The position numbers and the translations under genes were made by a program. A model generated the notes under the pieces. It did not search any database and had not been told where the DNA came from. It saw only the letters and a program-made list of their open reading frames with translations. Of a DNA stretch of 64,000 nt, positions 38,021-46,128 are shown piece after piece (position 1 is the first letter of the stretch; the number at the start of each line of letters is the position of its first letter). Source of the stretch: Kitasatospora acidiphila (GTDB lineage: Bacteria > Actinomycetota > Actinomycetes > Streptomycetales > Streptomycetaceae). The stretch is taken from NCBI RefSeq assembly GCF_006636205.1, contig NZ_VIGB01000003.1, positions 3,586,501 through 3,650,500 of the forward strand, in the 5' to 3' direction.

Positions 38021-38599
38021 GGGCCCCGGACGGGGTCGGCGGCCGATCCACGCGCGGCGGCGGGAGCCCTCCCACGACTGCGCCGTGCGGGCCCGGCTCG
38101 GTGGGGGTCGAGTCGGGCCCGCACGGTGCCGGCCGTCCTCCCAGCGTAGGGACGGCCCGCTAACGGGACGTTGGAACGAGGTTTCGGCGACATCACAGGT
38201 CTTCGAAACCGACCCGCCCGACGCCGCGTCAGGGGAGTCGGCGGTCCGTGCCGCCGACCCGGTTGATGGTCCGTCCGTCCGGCGGGCCGTGCCGACACGT
38301 GTCCCGTGCCGGGCACCGTCCGCCGCTTGGCGCCCGTGCCCCCGTCCCCCGTTCCGTCGTGCGTGGGGGGCCGCCGGGCTGGGCGGGTCCGGTGGGACCA
38401 GGGCACCCCGGCTCGCCCGGTGTGACCGGGGCGAGAGCCTCACGTACGACTACCGCCAGGGTGACCCCATGGCCGCCGCCGCGCAAGGTCCCGGCCGGGC
38501 CGACTGCGAACGGGGGGCGGCGGCGCCGCTTCGTGGGCACTACTGTGCGAAGTTTCGATTCGGAGACTGACGGTTCGTCAACTACTCGTAACGCTACGG
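38021..38599. other. Intergenic region without a convincing gene
   Basis: About 580 bases of GC-rich DNA. The longer open frames here have no recognisable domain and no good ribosome binding site. The one structure I see is an inverted repeat, GGTTTCG at 38180-38186 and CGAAACC at 38204-38210, 17 bases apart, which could be an operator or extracytoplasmic-sigma promoter element. Confidence 0.4.
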
Positions 38600-39421
38600 T
38601 TATCCGCGAGCCAGCAGCTCGCCGTGCAGGACCGCGAACCAGCCGTCCGGCTCCACCGTCCAGCGCCGCCAGGCGTCCGCGATGGCGGCCAACTCGGCCC
38701 GGTCGGCGAAGCCTTGGGCCAGCGCGGTGGCGGCCAGGCCGGAGCCGGTGGTGCGGTCGGCCCAGGACTCACCCCACCAGAGCCGCTCACCGGGCGACGC
38801 GTAGGTCCAGGTGGCGCTGCTCGCGGTCAGCTCGGTGAAGCCGGCCTCCCGGGCCCAGGCGAGCAGCCGGCGGCCCGCGTCCGGCTCGCCGCCGTTGACC
38901 CGGGCGCACTGCCGGTAGAGCGACAACCAGGCCTCCAGCTCGGGGACTTCGGGATACCAGGTCATCGCCTCGTAGTCCGCGTCCCGGACCGCCGCCACCC
39001 CGCCCGGGGCCAGCACCCGGCGCATCTGGCGCAGCGCGTCCACCGGGTCGGCCAGGTGCTGGAGCACCTGGTGGGCATGGACCACGTCGAACTCCGCCGC
39101 CGGGTACGGCAGATCGTGCACGTCGGCGACCGCGAACTCGACGTTGGCCAGCCCCCGGCCCGCGACGTACTCGGCGGCCTGCGCCAGCACCTCGGCGGAG
39201 GTGTCGATCGCCACCACCCGCCCCTCGGGGCCGACCAGTTCGGCGAGGTCGGCGGTGATGGTGCCGGGCCCGCAGCCGACGTCCAGCACCCGCCGCCCGG
39301 CCGCCAGCTCGGGCAGCAGGTAGCCGGCCGAGTTGGCGGCGGTGCGGCTGCGGTGCGAGCGCAGCACCGCCGCGCTGTGACCGTGGGTGTAGACGACGGC
39401 GGGGTTCTGATGGTCGGTCAT
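38600..39421 (-). CDS. SAM-dependent methyltransferase (class I, UbiE-like)
   Basis: 273 aa. Motif I RVLDVGCGPGTITADLAELVG, acidic residue in VVAIDTS, motif FEFAVADVHDLPYP-like (VEFAVADVHDLPY) and VVHAHQVLQHLADPVDALRQMRRVLAPGG are typical of Methyltransf_11/25 proteins that methylate small molecules. Acceptor unknown. Divergent from the flavin-type gene at 39498 with only 76 bases between. TAGGTT six bases before ATG suggests a leaderless mRNA. Confidence 0.92.
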   Translation of the reverse strand: MTDHQNPAVVYTHGHSAAVLRSHRSRTAANSAGYLLPELAAGRRVLDVGCGPGTITADLAELVGPEGRVVAIDTSAEVLAQAAEYVAGRGLANVEFAVADVHDLPYPAAEFDVVHAHQVLQHLADPVDALRQMRRVLAPGGVAAVRDADYEAMTWYPEVPELEAWLSLYRQCARVNGGEPDAGRRLLAWAREAGFTELTASSATWTYASPGERLWWGESWADRTTGSGLAATALAQGFADRAELAAIADAWRRWTVEPDGWFAVLHGELLARG

Positions 39422-39427
39422 GCCGCG

Positions 39428-39433
39428 AACCTA
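39428..39433 (-). promoter_or_regulatory. Putative -10 (TAGGTT), leaderless methyltransferase gene
   Basis: TAGGTT on the minus strand, six bases before the ATG at 39421; CTTGCA 16 bases further upstream could be the -35. Confidence 0.45.
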
Positions 39434-39444
39434 GCAGTCGGTCT

Positions 39445-39463
39445 CATACTGCAAGAAGGTATG
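39445..39463. promoter_or_regulatory. Dyad in divergent promoter region
   Basis: CATAC-N9-GTATG, flanked further out by GTCTCA (39441-39446) and TGAGAC (39474-39479). It overlaps the presumed -35 of the methyltransferase gene. Confidence 0.4.
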
Positions 39464-39497
39464 TCTTGTGGACTGAGACGTGATTACGATGGCGGCC

Positions 39498-40079
39498 ATG
39501 GGGAAGACCTATGAGCGAATCGACGGCCGGCTGCGCTCGTTCATCGAGGCCCAGCCGGTCTTCTTCACCGCCACCGCACCGCTGGCCGCCGACGGCCACG
39601 TCAACCTGTCGCCCAAGGGGCGCGCCGGCACCCTCGCCGTGCTGGACGAACTCACCCTGGCCTACCTGGACTTCGGCGGCAGCCACGCGGAGACCATCGC
39701 CCACCTGCGGGAGAACGGGCGGATCACGCTGATGTGGTGCGCCTTCACCGGCCCGCCCACCGTGGTGCGGGTGCACGGGCGCGGCGAACCGGTCTTCCGC
39801 GACGATCCGCGGTTCGCCGAGCTGGTCGCCCGCTTCCCGGCGGACGCGGACGGCAGCGGCCTGCGGGCCGTGGTGCTGGTCCACGCCGACCGGGTCAGCG
39901 ACTCCTGCGGGTTCGCCGTGCCGTTCATGGACTACCGCGAGGACCGGGCGCTGCACGCCGACTACTTCGGCCGCAAGAGCGAACCGGAGTTCGCCGACTA
40001 CTGCGCCGGCAAGGAGTACGTCGGGGTCAGCGTCGACGGCCTGCCCGGGCTGCCGCTGCCGCTCCCGCCGCGGCCGTAG
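39498..40079 (+). CDS. Pyridoxamine 5'-phosphate oxidase-like flavin-binding protein
   Basis: 193 aa from ATG 39498 (MGKTYERIDGRLRSFIEAQPVFFTATA); GTG 39480 and ATG 39489 are in frame upstream. Split-barrel PNPOx fold: VNLSPKGRAGTLAVLDELTLAYLDFGGSHAETIAHLRENGRITLMW. Probably binds FMN or F420, but no catalytic role can be assigned. It ends 10 bases before the RibD-like reductase gene. Confidence 0.88.
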   Translation: MGKTYERIDGRLRSFIEAQPVFFTATAPLAADGHVNLSPKGRAGTLAVLDELTLAYLDFGGSHAETIAHLRENGRITLMWCAFTGPPTVVRVHGRGEPVFRDDPRFAELVARFPADADGSGLRAVVLVHADRVSDSCGFAVPFMDYREDRALHADYFGRKSEPEFADYCAGKEYVGVSVDGLPGLPLPLPPRP

Positions 40080-40082
40080 CCT
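40077..40082 (+). promoter_or_regulatory. Putative -10 (TAGCCT), leaderless reductase gene
   Basis: TAGCCT is seven bases before the GTG at 40090; its first three bases are also the stop codon of the previous gene. Confidence 0.4.
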
Positions 40083-40089
40083 TTGCGCT

Positions 40090-40769
40090 GTGACCCAGCG
40101 CCCGTATGTGACCCTCAGCGCCGCGATGTCGCTCGACGGCTTCCTGGACGACGCCTCGCCCGAGCGCCTGCTGCTCTCCAACCCGGCCGACTTCGACCGG
40201 GTGGACCAGCTGCGCGCCGAGTCCGACGCGATCATGGTCGGCTCCACCACGCTGCGCCGCGACAACCCCCGGCTGCTGGTCAACGAGCCGGACCGGCGGG
40301 CCGCCCGGGAAGCCGCCGGCCGACCCGCCCACCCCCTGAAGGTCACCCTGAGCGCGGGCGGCGACCTCGCCCCCGAGCTGCGGTTCTGGCACACCGGCGG
40401 GGCCAAGCTGGTCTACAGCACCGACCAGGGGCCACCCGGCTGCGTGCGGCGCTGGACGGACTGGCCGAGGTGGTCGCACTGGGCCGGCGGGTGCACCTGG
40501 GCGCCGTGCTGGACGACCTCGGGCGGCGCGGGGTGCGGCGGCTGATGGTGGAGGGCGGCGGCTCGGTGCACACCCAGTTCCTCAGCGAGGGGCTGGCCGA
40601 CGAACTGCAGCTGGCGGTGGCCCCGCTGCTGGTCGGGCACGCCGCGGCGCCGCGGTTCGTCAACCCGGCCGACTTCCCCGGCGGCAGCACCCGGCGGCTG
40701 CGGCTGCTGGAGGCCCGTACCGTCGGGGATGTCGTCCTGCTCCGGTACGCCCCCAAGGAGTCCGCGTGA
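40090..40769 (+). CDS. RibD C-terminal-type (dihydrofolate reductase-like) reductase, frameshifted
   Basis: About 226 aa if restored. First frame: RPYVTLSAAMSLDGFLDD, SDAIMVGSTTLRRDNPRLLVN (RibD_C substrate/NADPH region) up to KLVYSTDQG; second frame: ATRLRAALDGLAEVVALGRRVHLGAVLDDLGRRGVRRLMVEGGGSVHTQFL to the end. One extra G in the GGGG at 40428-40431 joins them. Predicted to reduce a ribosyl-aminopyrimidine (riboflavin-type) or a related pterin-like substrate with NADPH. Its stop overlaps the deaminase start (GTGA). Confidence 0.85.
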
Positions 40770-41260
40770 CCGCCGCCGACCGTCCGTCCAGCGACCGCTC
40801 GTCCGCCGACCACTCGTCCAGCGACCGCTCGTTCCTGCTGCGCGCCATCGAGCTCTCCCGGCGCTGCCCGCCCGCCGAACACGCCTTCTCGGTCGGCGCG
40901 GTGGTGGTCGGCGCGGACGGCACGGTGCTGAGCGAGGGGTACAGCCGGGAGGGCGACCCGCTGGTGCACGCCGAGGAGGCCGCGCTGGCCAAGCTGCCGG
41001 CCGGCGACCCGCGGCTGCGCGGCGCCACCGTCTACAGCTCGCTGGAACCGTGCAGCCGCCGGGCCTCCCGGCCGCACCCGTGCGCCGAGCTGATCCTGGC
41101 GGCCGGTGTCCCCCGGGTGGTGATCGCCTGGCGCGAGCCCGACCTGTTCGTCACCGGCTGCGAGGGCGTCGACCGGCTGCGGGCCGCCGGGGTCGAGGTG
41201 GTCGAACTGCCGGAGCTGGCCGAGCAGGCGCGGGCGGTGAACCGACACCTGCTGGACTGA
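40766..41260 (+). CDS. RibD N-terminal-type deaminase (stand-alone)
   Basis: 164 aa. Zn-dependent deaminase with HAEE and SLEPCSRRASRPHPCAELILAAGV, followed by GCEGVDRLRAAGVEV, which resembles the deaminase half of bifunctional RibD. A Ser/Asp-rich N-terminus has short tandem repeats (DRPSSDRSSADHSSSDRS). It is coupled to the reductase gene, so the pair looks like a RibD split in two with reductase first. Alternative: a more general dCMP/cytosine-type deaminase. Confidence 0.88.
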   Translation: MTAADRPSSDRSSADHSSSDRSFLLRAIELSRRCPPAEHAFSVGAVVVGADGTVLSEGYSREGDPLVHAEEAALAKLPAGDPRLRGATVYSSLEPCSRRASRPHPCAELILAAGVPRVVIAWREPDLFVTGCEGVDRLRAAGVEVVELPELAEQARAVNRHLLD

Positions 41261-41316
41261 GGGCGTTCACCCGCCTTTTGTATCCTTGGGGAACATTATC
41301 CCGAAGGAGTCGCCGC

Positions 41317-41970
41317 ATGACCGCCACCGAGCTCACCGCCCGTGCCCTGCTGCTGGACATGGACGGCACCCTGGTCAACTCCGACGCGGTGGTGGAGCGC
41401 TGCTGGCGCCGCTGGGCAGCGGCTCAAGGACTCGACGGCGACCGGGTGATGAGCGTGGTGCACGGGCGCCAGGGCCACCTGTCGATGGCGATCCTGCTGC
41501 CCGACCGCCCGATGGAGCAGAACCTCGCGGAGAACCGGGAGATGCTCGCCACGGAGACCGCCGACACCGAGGGCATCGTGCCGGTGCCCGGCGCCCCGGC
41601 CTTCCTGGCCTCGCTGGCCGGCCTGCCGCACGCCCTGGTCACCTCGGCCGACAGCCGGCTGTCCCAGGTCCGGATGGCCGCCGCCGGCCTGCCCTACCCC
41701 GAACTGGCCATAACCGCCGAGCACGTCGGCGCCAGCAAGCCCGACCCCGAGGGCTTCCTCAAGGCCGCCGCCGAACTGGGCGTCGACCCCGCCGACTGCC
41801 TGGTCTTCGAGGACTCCGGGGCCGGCATCGCGGCCGGCCTGGCCGCCGGGATGCGGGTGGTCGGCGTCGGCCCGCGCGCCGCCGCCCACCACCCCACCGT
41901 CCAGGTGCCCGACCTGACCGCCGTCCGGGTCACCGCGCGCCCCGACGGTGCGCTGCTGATCACCGTCTGA
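41317..41970 (+). CDS. HAD superfamily (subfamily IA) phosphatase
   Basis: 217 aa. Motif I LLLDMDGTLVNS, motif II VTSADS, Lys in ASKPDPEGFL, motif III CLVFEDSGAGIAAGLAAGM. Resembles sugar-phosphate phosphatases. GAAGGAG lies seven bases before ATG. It follows the deaminase by 56 bases; in the riboflavin pathway the step after RibD is carried out by HAD phosphatases, so a joint role is possible but not shown. Confidence 0.92.
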   Translation: MTATELTARALLLDMDGTLVNSDAVVERCWRRWAAAQGLDGDRVMSVVHGRQGHLSMAILLPDRPMEQNLAENREMLATETADTEGIVPVPGAPAFLASLAGLPHALVTSADSRLSQVRMAAAGLPYPELAITAEHVGASKPDPEGFLKAAAELGVDPADCLVFEDSGAGIAAGLAAGMRVVGVGPRAAAHHPTVQVPDLTAVRVTARPDGALLITV

Positions 41971-41995
41971 GCCGCCGTCAGGCCAGACTGGGTCC

Positions 41996-42352
41996 ATGGC
42001 CCGCTCCGAGATCCGCGCCCGCCGCATCTACGACCCGCCCGCGCCCGACGACGGCTACCGGGTCCTGGTCGACCGCCTCTGGCCGCGCGGCATGGCCAAG
42101 GAGCGGGCCGCACTGGACGAGTGGGCCAAGGACCTCGCCCCCTCCAACGAGCTGCGCCAATGGCTGCACGAGGCGCCCGAGGCCCGCGCGACCGAGTTCG
42201 CCGACCGCTACCGCACCGAGCTCGACACCCCCGAGGCCCGCACCCACCTCGCCGCCCTCCGCGGCCACCCCGCCCTCACCCTGCTGACCGCCAACAAGGA
42301 CCCGCAGGCCCGCCACACGGCAGTGCTGGCGGAGGTGCTGGCGCAGGGGTGA
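41996..42352 (+). CDS. DUF488 family protein
   Basis: 118 aa. Typical DUF488 features: RRIYDPPAPDDGYRVLVDRLWPRGMAKERAALDEWAKDLAPSNELRQWLHE and a C-terminal LTLLTANKD. Function of the family is unknown. It sits 25 bases after the HAD gene and ends 10 bases from the convergent cupin gene. Confidence 0.92.
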   Translation: MARSEIRARRIYDPPAPDDGYRVLVDRLWPRGMAKERAALDEWAKDLAPSNELRQWLHEAPEARATEFADRYRTELDTPEARTHLAALRGHPALTLLTANKDPQARHTAVLAEVLAQG

Positions 42353-42362
42353 CCCGCGCTGC

Positions 42363-42850
42363 TCACCCCCGGTCGACGAAGAAGCTGTCGTGCCGCACCA
42401 GGAACTCCTGGAACTCCGGGCCGCCGCGCTGAGCCATTTCGGCGACGCGCTCGAAGTACTCCTCACGGGGCGCGCCGGGGGTGAAAAGCAGCAGCATCTG
42501 CGCCGGGTCGTCGGACTCGTTGCGGAACGCGTGCAGACCGCCGACCGGGACGTGCAGGAAGTCGCCGGAGCGCCCGGTGGTCCACCGGTCGCCGTCGAAG
42601 AGGCGGACCTGGCCGGAGAGGATGAAGAAGGACTCGGAGATCGCCCGGTGGAAGTGGGTGGCGGCACCCCTGGAGTGAGGTGCGAGATCCACCTTGTAGA
42701 GGCCGAACTCCCCACCGGTGGAAGCCCGGGTGGCCAGGTAGTGCGTCCGGTCGCCGCTCGGGGAGACCACGTCGGGCCCCGGTCGGCGGGCCGGAACACC
42801 GCGTTGACCTCACCGTTCTCGCCGAGGTACCTGGGGTCGGGGTAGGACAT
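42363..42850 (-). CDS. Cupin domain protein, frameshifted
   Basis: About 162 aa if restored. The first frame gives MSYPDPRYLGENGEVNAVFRPADRGP; after one missing base at about 42774-42780 the other frame continues DVVSPSGDRTHYLATRASTGGEFGLYKVDL, then AATHFHRAISESFFILSGQVRLF...HVPVGGLHAFRN, a complete two-motif cupin barrel with metal-binding His and Glu. Substrate unknown. Confidence 0.85.
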
Positions 42851-42916
42851 CTGGCACTCCGTCTCTGCTCGGGACAGCTGTCACCCACCCTGACACGCGA
42901 CGGGCACCCGCTGTGA

Positions 42917-43120
42917 CATGCGCGAGCCGCGCGCACCCTGGCCAAGCCGACCGAGCTGGAGACCGACCCTCTCGGCTTCAACACCACCGCACTCGCGTCC
43001 CAGCCCGAACGTCGCCGCCTGCGCGTCGGCGACTACCGCGTCGTCTACGCGATCGACGACGGAGAGCTTGTGGTCCGGGTCGCTCATGTGGGGTACCGGT
43101 CCACCGGCTACGAGACCTGA
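42917..43120 (+). pseudogene. RelE/ParE-type toxin remnant
   Basis: The frame from 42917 to the stop at 43118 has no ATG or GTG start but codes TLAKPTELETDPLGFNTT.. and RLRVGDYRVVYAIDDGELVV, then RVAHVGYRSTGYE, the strongly conserved C-terminal core of RelE/ParE ribonuclease or gyrase toxins. The first 20-25 residues of the family and any antitoxin gene are missing. It is squeezed between the cupin and ychF genes, so it reads as a decayed toxin-antitoxin locus. Confidence 0.75.
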
Positions 43121-43163
43121 TCACCACTGACCCCGCGTCAGAACATCCGGCACGGTGACGACG

Positions 43164-43195
43164 AAGGGGCCGGACTCGACGGAGTCCGGCCCCTT
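43164..43195. terminator. Terminator hairpin after ychF
   Basis: Perfect 14-bp stem (AAGGGGCCGGACTC and its complement) with loop GACG, 47 bases past the ychF stop on the minus strand. Confidence 0.85.
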
Positions 43196-43241
43196 CCGCC
43201 CTGCACATGTGACTCACAGGCAACGTGCAGTGTGCGAATGG

Positions 43242-44315
43242 CTACACGTTGAAGCGGAACTCCACCACGTCGCCGTCCTGCATGACGTAGTCCTTGCCCT
43301 CGATGCGGGCCTTGCCCTTGGAGCGGGCCTCGGCGATGGAGCCGGTCTCGACGAGGTCGTCGAAGGAGATGACCTCGGCCTTGATGAAGCCCTTCTGGAA
43401 GTCGGTGTGGATCACACCGGCGGCCTCGGGGGCGGTGGCGCCCTTCTTGATGGTCCAGGCGCGGGTTTCCTTGGGGCCGGCGGTGAGGTAGGTCTGCAGG
43501 CCGAGGGTGTTGAAGCCGACCCGGGCCAGGGTGGCCAGGCCGGGCTCGTCCTGGCCCATGGACTGCAGGAGCTCCAGGGCCTCGTCGTCGTCCAGCTCGA
43601 TCAGCTCGGACTCGATCTTGGCGTTGAGGAAGATCGCCTCGGCCGGGGCGACCAGCTCGCGCTGGGCGTTCTTGAAGTCCTCGTCGGCCAGCTCGGCCTC
43701 GTCCACGTTGAAGACGTAGAGGAAGGGCTTGGCCGTCAGCAGGTGCAGGTCGCGGATCGGGGTGGTGTCGAAGCCGGCCTCGAACAGGGTCTTGCCGGTC
43801 TCCAGGACCGCCTGGGCGGCCTCGGCGGCGGCCAGCACGGCCGCCGTCTCCTTCTTGAGCCGGGCCTCCTTCTGCAGACGCGGCAGGACCTTCTCGATGG
43901 TCTGCAGGTCGGCCAGGATCAGCTCGGTGTGGATGGTCTCGATGTCGTCCTTGGGCGAGACCTTGCCGTCCACGTGGACCACGTCGGGGTCGGTGAAGGC
44001 CCGGACCACCTGGCAGATCGCGTTGGCCTCGCGGATGTTCGCGAGGAACTTGTTGCCCAGGCCCTCGCCCTCGGAGGCGCCGCGCACGATGCCGGCGATG
44101 TCCACGAAGTCGACGGTGGCGGGCAGGATCCGCTGCGAGCCGAAGATCTCGGCGAGCTTGGCCAGTCGCGCGTCCGGCACGCCGACCACGCCGACGTTCG
44201 GCTCGATGGTGGCGAACGGGTAGTTGGCCGCCAGGACGTCGTTCTTGGTCAGGGCATTGAACAGGGTCGACTTCCCGACGTTGGGCAGACCGACGATTCC
44301 GATCGTGAGCGACAT
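43242..44315 (-). CDS. ychF: YchF/Ola1-type redox-regulated ATPase
   Basis: 357 aa. P-loop GLPNVGKST, switch region DFVDIAGIVRGASEGEGLGN, NVDE in place of the GTPase NKxD motif (family prefers ATP), coiled-coil insertion (about residues 130-190) and a C-terminal TGS domain (AFIK..-like GFIKAEVISFDD...DYVMQDGDVVEFRFNV). Associates with ribosomes. Start MSLTIGIVG at 44315 matches the family; upstream in-frame sequence does not. Confidence 0.95.
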   Translation of the reverse strand: MSLTIGIVGLPNVGKSTLFNALTKNDVLAANYPFATIEPNVGVVGVPDARLAKLAEIFGSQRILPATVDFVDIAGIVRGASEGEGLGNKFLANIREANAICQVVRAFTDPDVVHVDGKVSPKDDIETIHTELILADLQTIEKVLPRLQKEARLKKETAAVLAAAEAAQAVLETGKTLFEAGFDTTPIRDLHLLTAKPFLYVFNVDEAELADEDFKNAQRELVAPAEAIFLNAKIESELIELDDDEALELLQSMGQDEPGLATLARVGFNTLGLQTYLTAGPKETRAWTIKKGATAPEAAGVIHTDFQKGFIKAEVISFDDLVETGSIAEARSKGKARIEGKDYVMQDGDVVEFRFNV

Positions 44316-44574
44316 GAAGCGAGATCCCGTGGGCTTGGAGGGCGTGGAGCGGCACCGTACGGGCCGACCGCCAAGTCTACGGGCTGCGGCAAGACGACCG
44401 GCCTCGGCCGTGATCCGCGCTGTCCCCCACGGGCGGCCCCGAGGCGTCCGGTGCGAACCCTTCACTGCTGGCGGCCGCCCGAACCGCCCCCGATGTCCGA
44501 TCTTGCGGTCTCGAAACGTGGGACACGGAAGACTACTGACGGGTCATTACCCATGGTGATGTTAATCGGACCGT

Positions 44575-44580
44575 ACGTTG
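44575..44580 (+). promoter_or_regulatory. Putative -10 (TACGTT), leaderless DUF6542 gene
   Basis: TACGTT lies five bases before the GTG at 44586 in a locally AT-richer stretch; this supports that start codon. Confidence 0.4.
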
Positions 44581-44585
44581 GACGA

Positions 44586-45176
44586 GTGGAGCAGAGCATC
44601 CGTACCCAGCCCCCCGGCCCCCGGCCCCGGCCCGCCGCGAGCGGTAGGCGCCCCGGGGCCGCCGTACCCGGGCCGGCCGCGCCCCGCGACACCGTCGGCG
44701 TGCGGCCCGCCCGACCGCGTCCCGCGAGCAGCGGCGGGCCGACCGTGCTGGCCCTGCTGCGGCGCCGGCTCCAGTCGGGGAGCCGCCGGCCGGGCCCGCC
44801 GACCCGGCTGACCGGGATCGGCACCGGGCTGCTGACCGTGGTCGGCACCCTGGCCATCGGCGGCGTCGACCGGCTGCTCTTCGGTGACCTCGGTCTCCTG
44901 TTCGAGCTGGGCTTCCTCTTCGTCTGCTTCCAGGCCGCGGTGCGGGTCCGGCTGGCGGACCTGCCGGCCGCGCCGGTCAGCGGGCCGATCGCCTTCGCGG
45001 CGGCGCTGGCCCTGCTGACGCCCACCCCGGTGCCCGGCGTGGTCGGCCAGGTGCTGGCGCTGTGCAGCGGGTTGGCGCTGCGGGCCGGGTGGCTGTTCGG
45101 CGGCACCGGGCTGGCCGTGCTGATCGTGTTCGCCCGGTTCGTCGCCCAGCGCCGCATCCGCCGCGGCCGCGGCTGA
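44586..45176 (+). CDS. DUF6542 family membrane protein
   Basis: 196 aa. Pro/Arg-rich disordered N-terminus (about 70 residues), then four hydrophobic segments (starting at TGIGTGLLTVVGTLAIGG, LLFELGFLFVCFQ, PIAFAAALALLTP and GWLFGGTGLAVLIVF) and a short basic tail. Commonly found next to ppgK/ispH in streptomycetes. Function unknown. Convergent with ppgK. Confidence 0.82.
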   Translation: MEQSIRTQPPGPRPRPAASGRRPGAAVPGPAAPRDTVGVRPARPRPASSGGPTVLALLRRRLQSGSRRPGPPTRLTGIGTGLLTVVGTLAIGGVDRLLFGDLGLLFELGFLFVCFQAAVRVRLADLPAAPVSGPIAFAAALALLTPTPVPGVVGQVLALCSGLALRAGWLFGGTGLAVLIVFARFVAQRRIRRGRG

Positions 45177-45226
45177 GCGGGCTGCGGCTGCGGCTGAGCG
45201 GGCTGCGGCTGCGGCTGCGGCTGCGG
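45170..45226. repeat. GGCTGC hexamer/21-mer tandem repeat
   Basis: Starts at the DUF6542 stop codon. A 21-base unit (GGCTGAGCGG plus GCTGCGGCTGC) occurs twice and runs into further GGCTGC units. Fills most of the gap between the convergent DUF6542 and ppgK genes. Confidence 0.85.
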
Positions 45227-45251
45227 CCAAGAGGGCCGCGGCCTGGCGGGT

Positions 45252-46004
45252 TCAGCGCCCGTACGTGGCCGCCGCCATCGCCGCGCCCACAATCCCGGCG
45301 TCGTTGCGCAGCTCGGCCGGCACCACCCGGGCCGCCCGCTCGCTGAGCAGCGGCAGGAACTTCTCGTGCTTGCGGCTCACCCCGCCGCCGATGACGATCA
45401 GCCGCGGTGAGAAGAGCCGCTCCACCAGGTCCAGGTACTCGTCCACCCGGACCGCCCACTCGGCCCAGCTGAGCTCATGGCGGTCCTTGGCCGCGGACGA
45501 GGCCCGCCGCTCCGCGTCCTTGCCGCGCAGCTCCAGGTGGCCCAGCTCGGTGTTGGGCACCAGGGCGCCGTCCACGAAGAGGGCGCTGCCGATGCCGGTG
45601 CCGAAGGTGAGCACCAGCACCGTGCCGCCCTCGCCCCGGCCGGCCCCGTGCGCCATCTCGGCCAGGCCGGCCGCGTCCGCGTCGTTGAGCACCACCGCGG
45701 GGCCGTCCAGCACCTCCCGGAACAGCTTCTCGGCGTCCAGCCCGAGCCAGCTCTGGTCGACGTTGGCGGCGGTGCGGGTGTGCCCGTCGACCACCACGCC
45801 CGGGAAGGTCAGGCCGACCGGGCCCTCGTGCGCGAAGTGCTCCACCACCTCGCGCACCGCCACGGCCACTGCCTCGGGCCTGGCCGGATGCGGGGTGAGC
45901 ACCTTGTGGCGGGGCTGCGTGAGGGCGCCGAGCTCCACATCGACCGGGGCGCCCTTGATGCCCGAGCCGCCGATGTCCACGCCGAAGACAGGGGGTGTGG
46001 TCAC
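45252..46004 (-). CDS. ppgK: Polyphosphate glucokinase
   Basis: 250 aa ROK-type kinase: FGVDIGGSGIKGAPVD (phosphate 1 loop), GLTFPGVVVDGHTRTAANVD, LNDADAAGLAEMAHG, VLTFGTGIGSALFVDG and NTELGHLELRGKDAE. The last motif is characteristic of PpgK, which phosphorylates glucose with polyphosphate or ATP in the cytoplasm. Ends ATYGR. Length is normal. Confidence 0.95.
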   Translation of the reverse strand: MTTPPVFGVDIGGSGIKGAPVDVELGALTQPRHKVLTPHPARPEAVAVAVREVVEHFAHEGPVGLTFPGVVVDGHTRTAANVDQSWLGLDAEKLFREVLDGPAVVLNDADAAGLAEMAHGAGRGEGGTVLVLTFGTGIGSALFVDGALVPNTELGHLELRGKDAERRASSAAKDRHELSWAEWAVRVDEYLDLVERLFSPRLIVIGGGVSRKHEKFLPLLSERAARVVPAELRNDAGIVGAAMAAATYGR

Positions 46005-46080
46005 GTCACTGCTCCTGTTCCGAGTCCCGGATCCTCACGGTAGGTGAGGCGGGAGGGGAAAGCAGCCCGAACCTGCCACA

Positions 46081-46114
46081 ACGCCCGGTCGGCCTGGCGG
46101 GGCCGACCGGGCGT
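46081..46114 (-). terminator. Terminator after ispH
   Basis: Perfect 14-bp stem (ACGCCCGGTCGGCC and its complement), 6-base loop, followed by TTGTGG on the minus strand, 15 bases past the ispH stop. Confidence 0.82.
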
Positions 46115-46128
46115 GCAGGATTCCGAGG

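Noticed and set aside
38085..38570. 161-aa open frame in the 38 kb gap
   Set aside because: No domain, Arg/Pro-rich composition and no ribosome binding site; most likely noncoding.
42913..43158. 81-aa open frame with a GTG/ATG start over the RelE remnant
   Set aside because: Its translation is unrelated to any family; the RelE similarity is in a different frame without a start.
45170..45226. GGCTGC repeats as a terminator or regulatory hairpin
   Set aside because: The units are direct repeats with little inverted symmetry, so listed only as a simple repeat.
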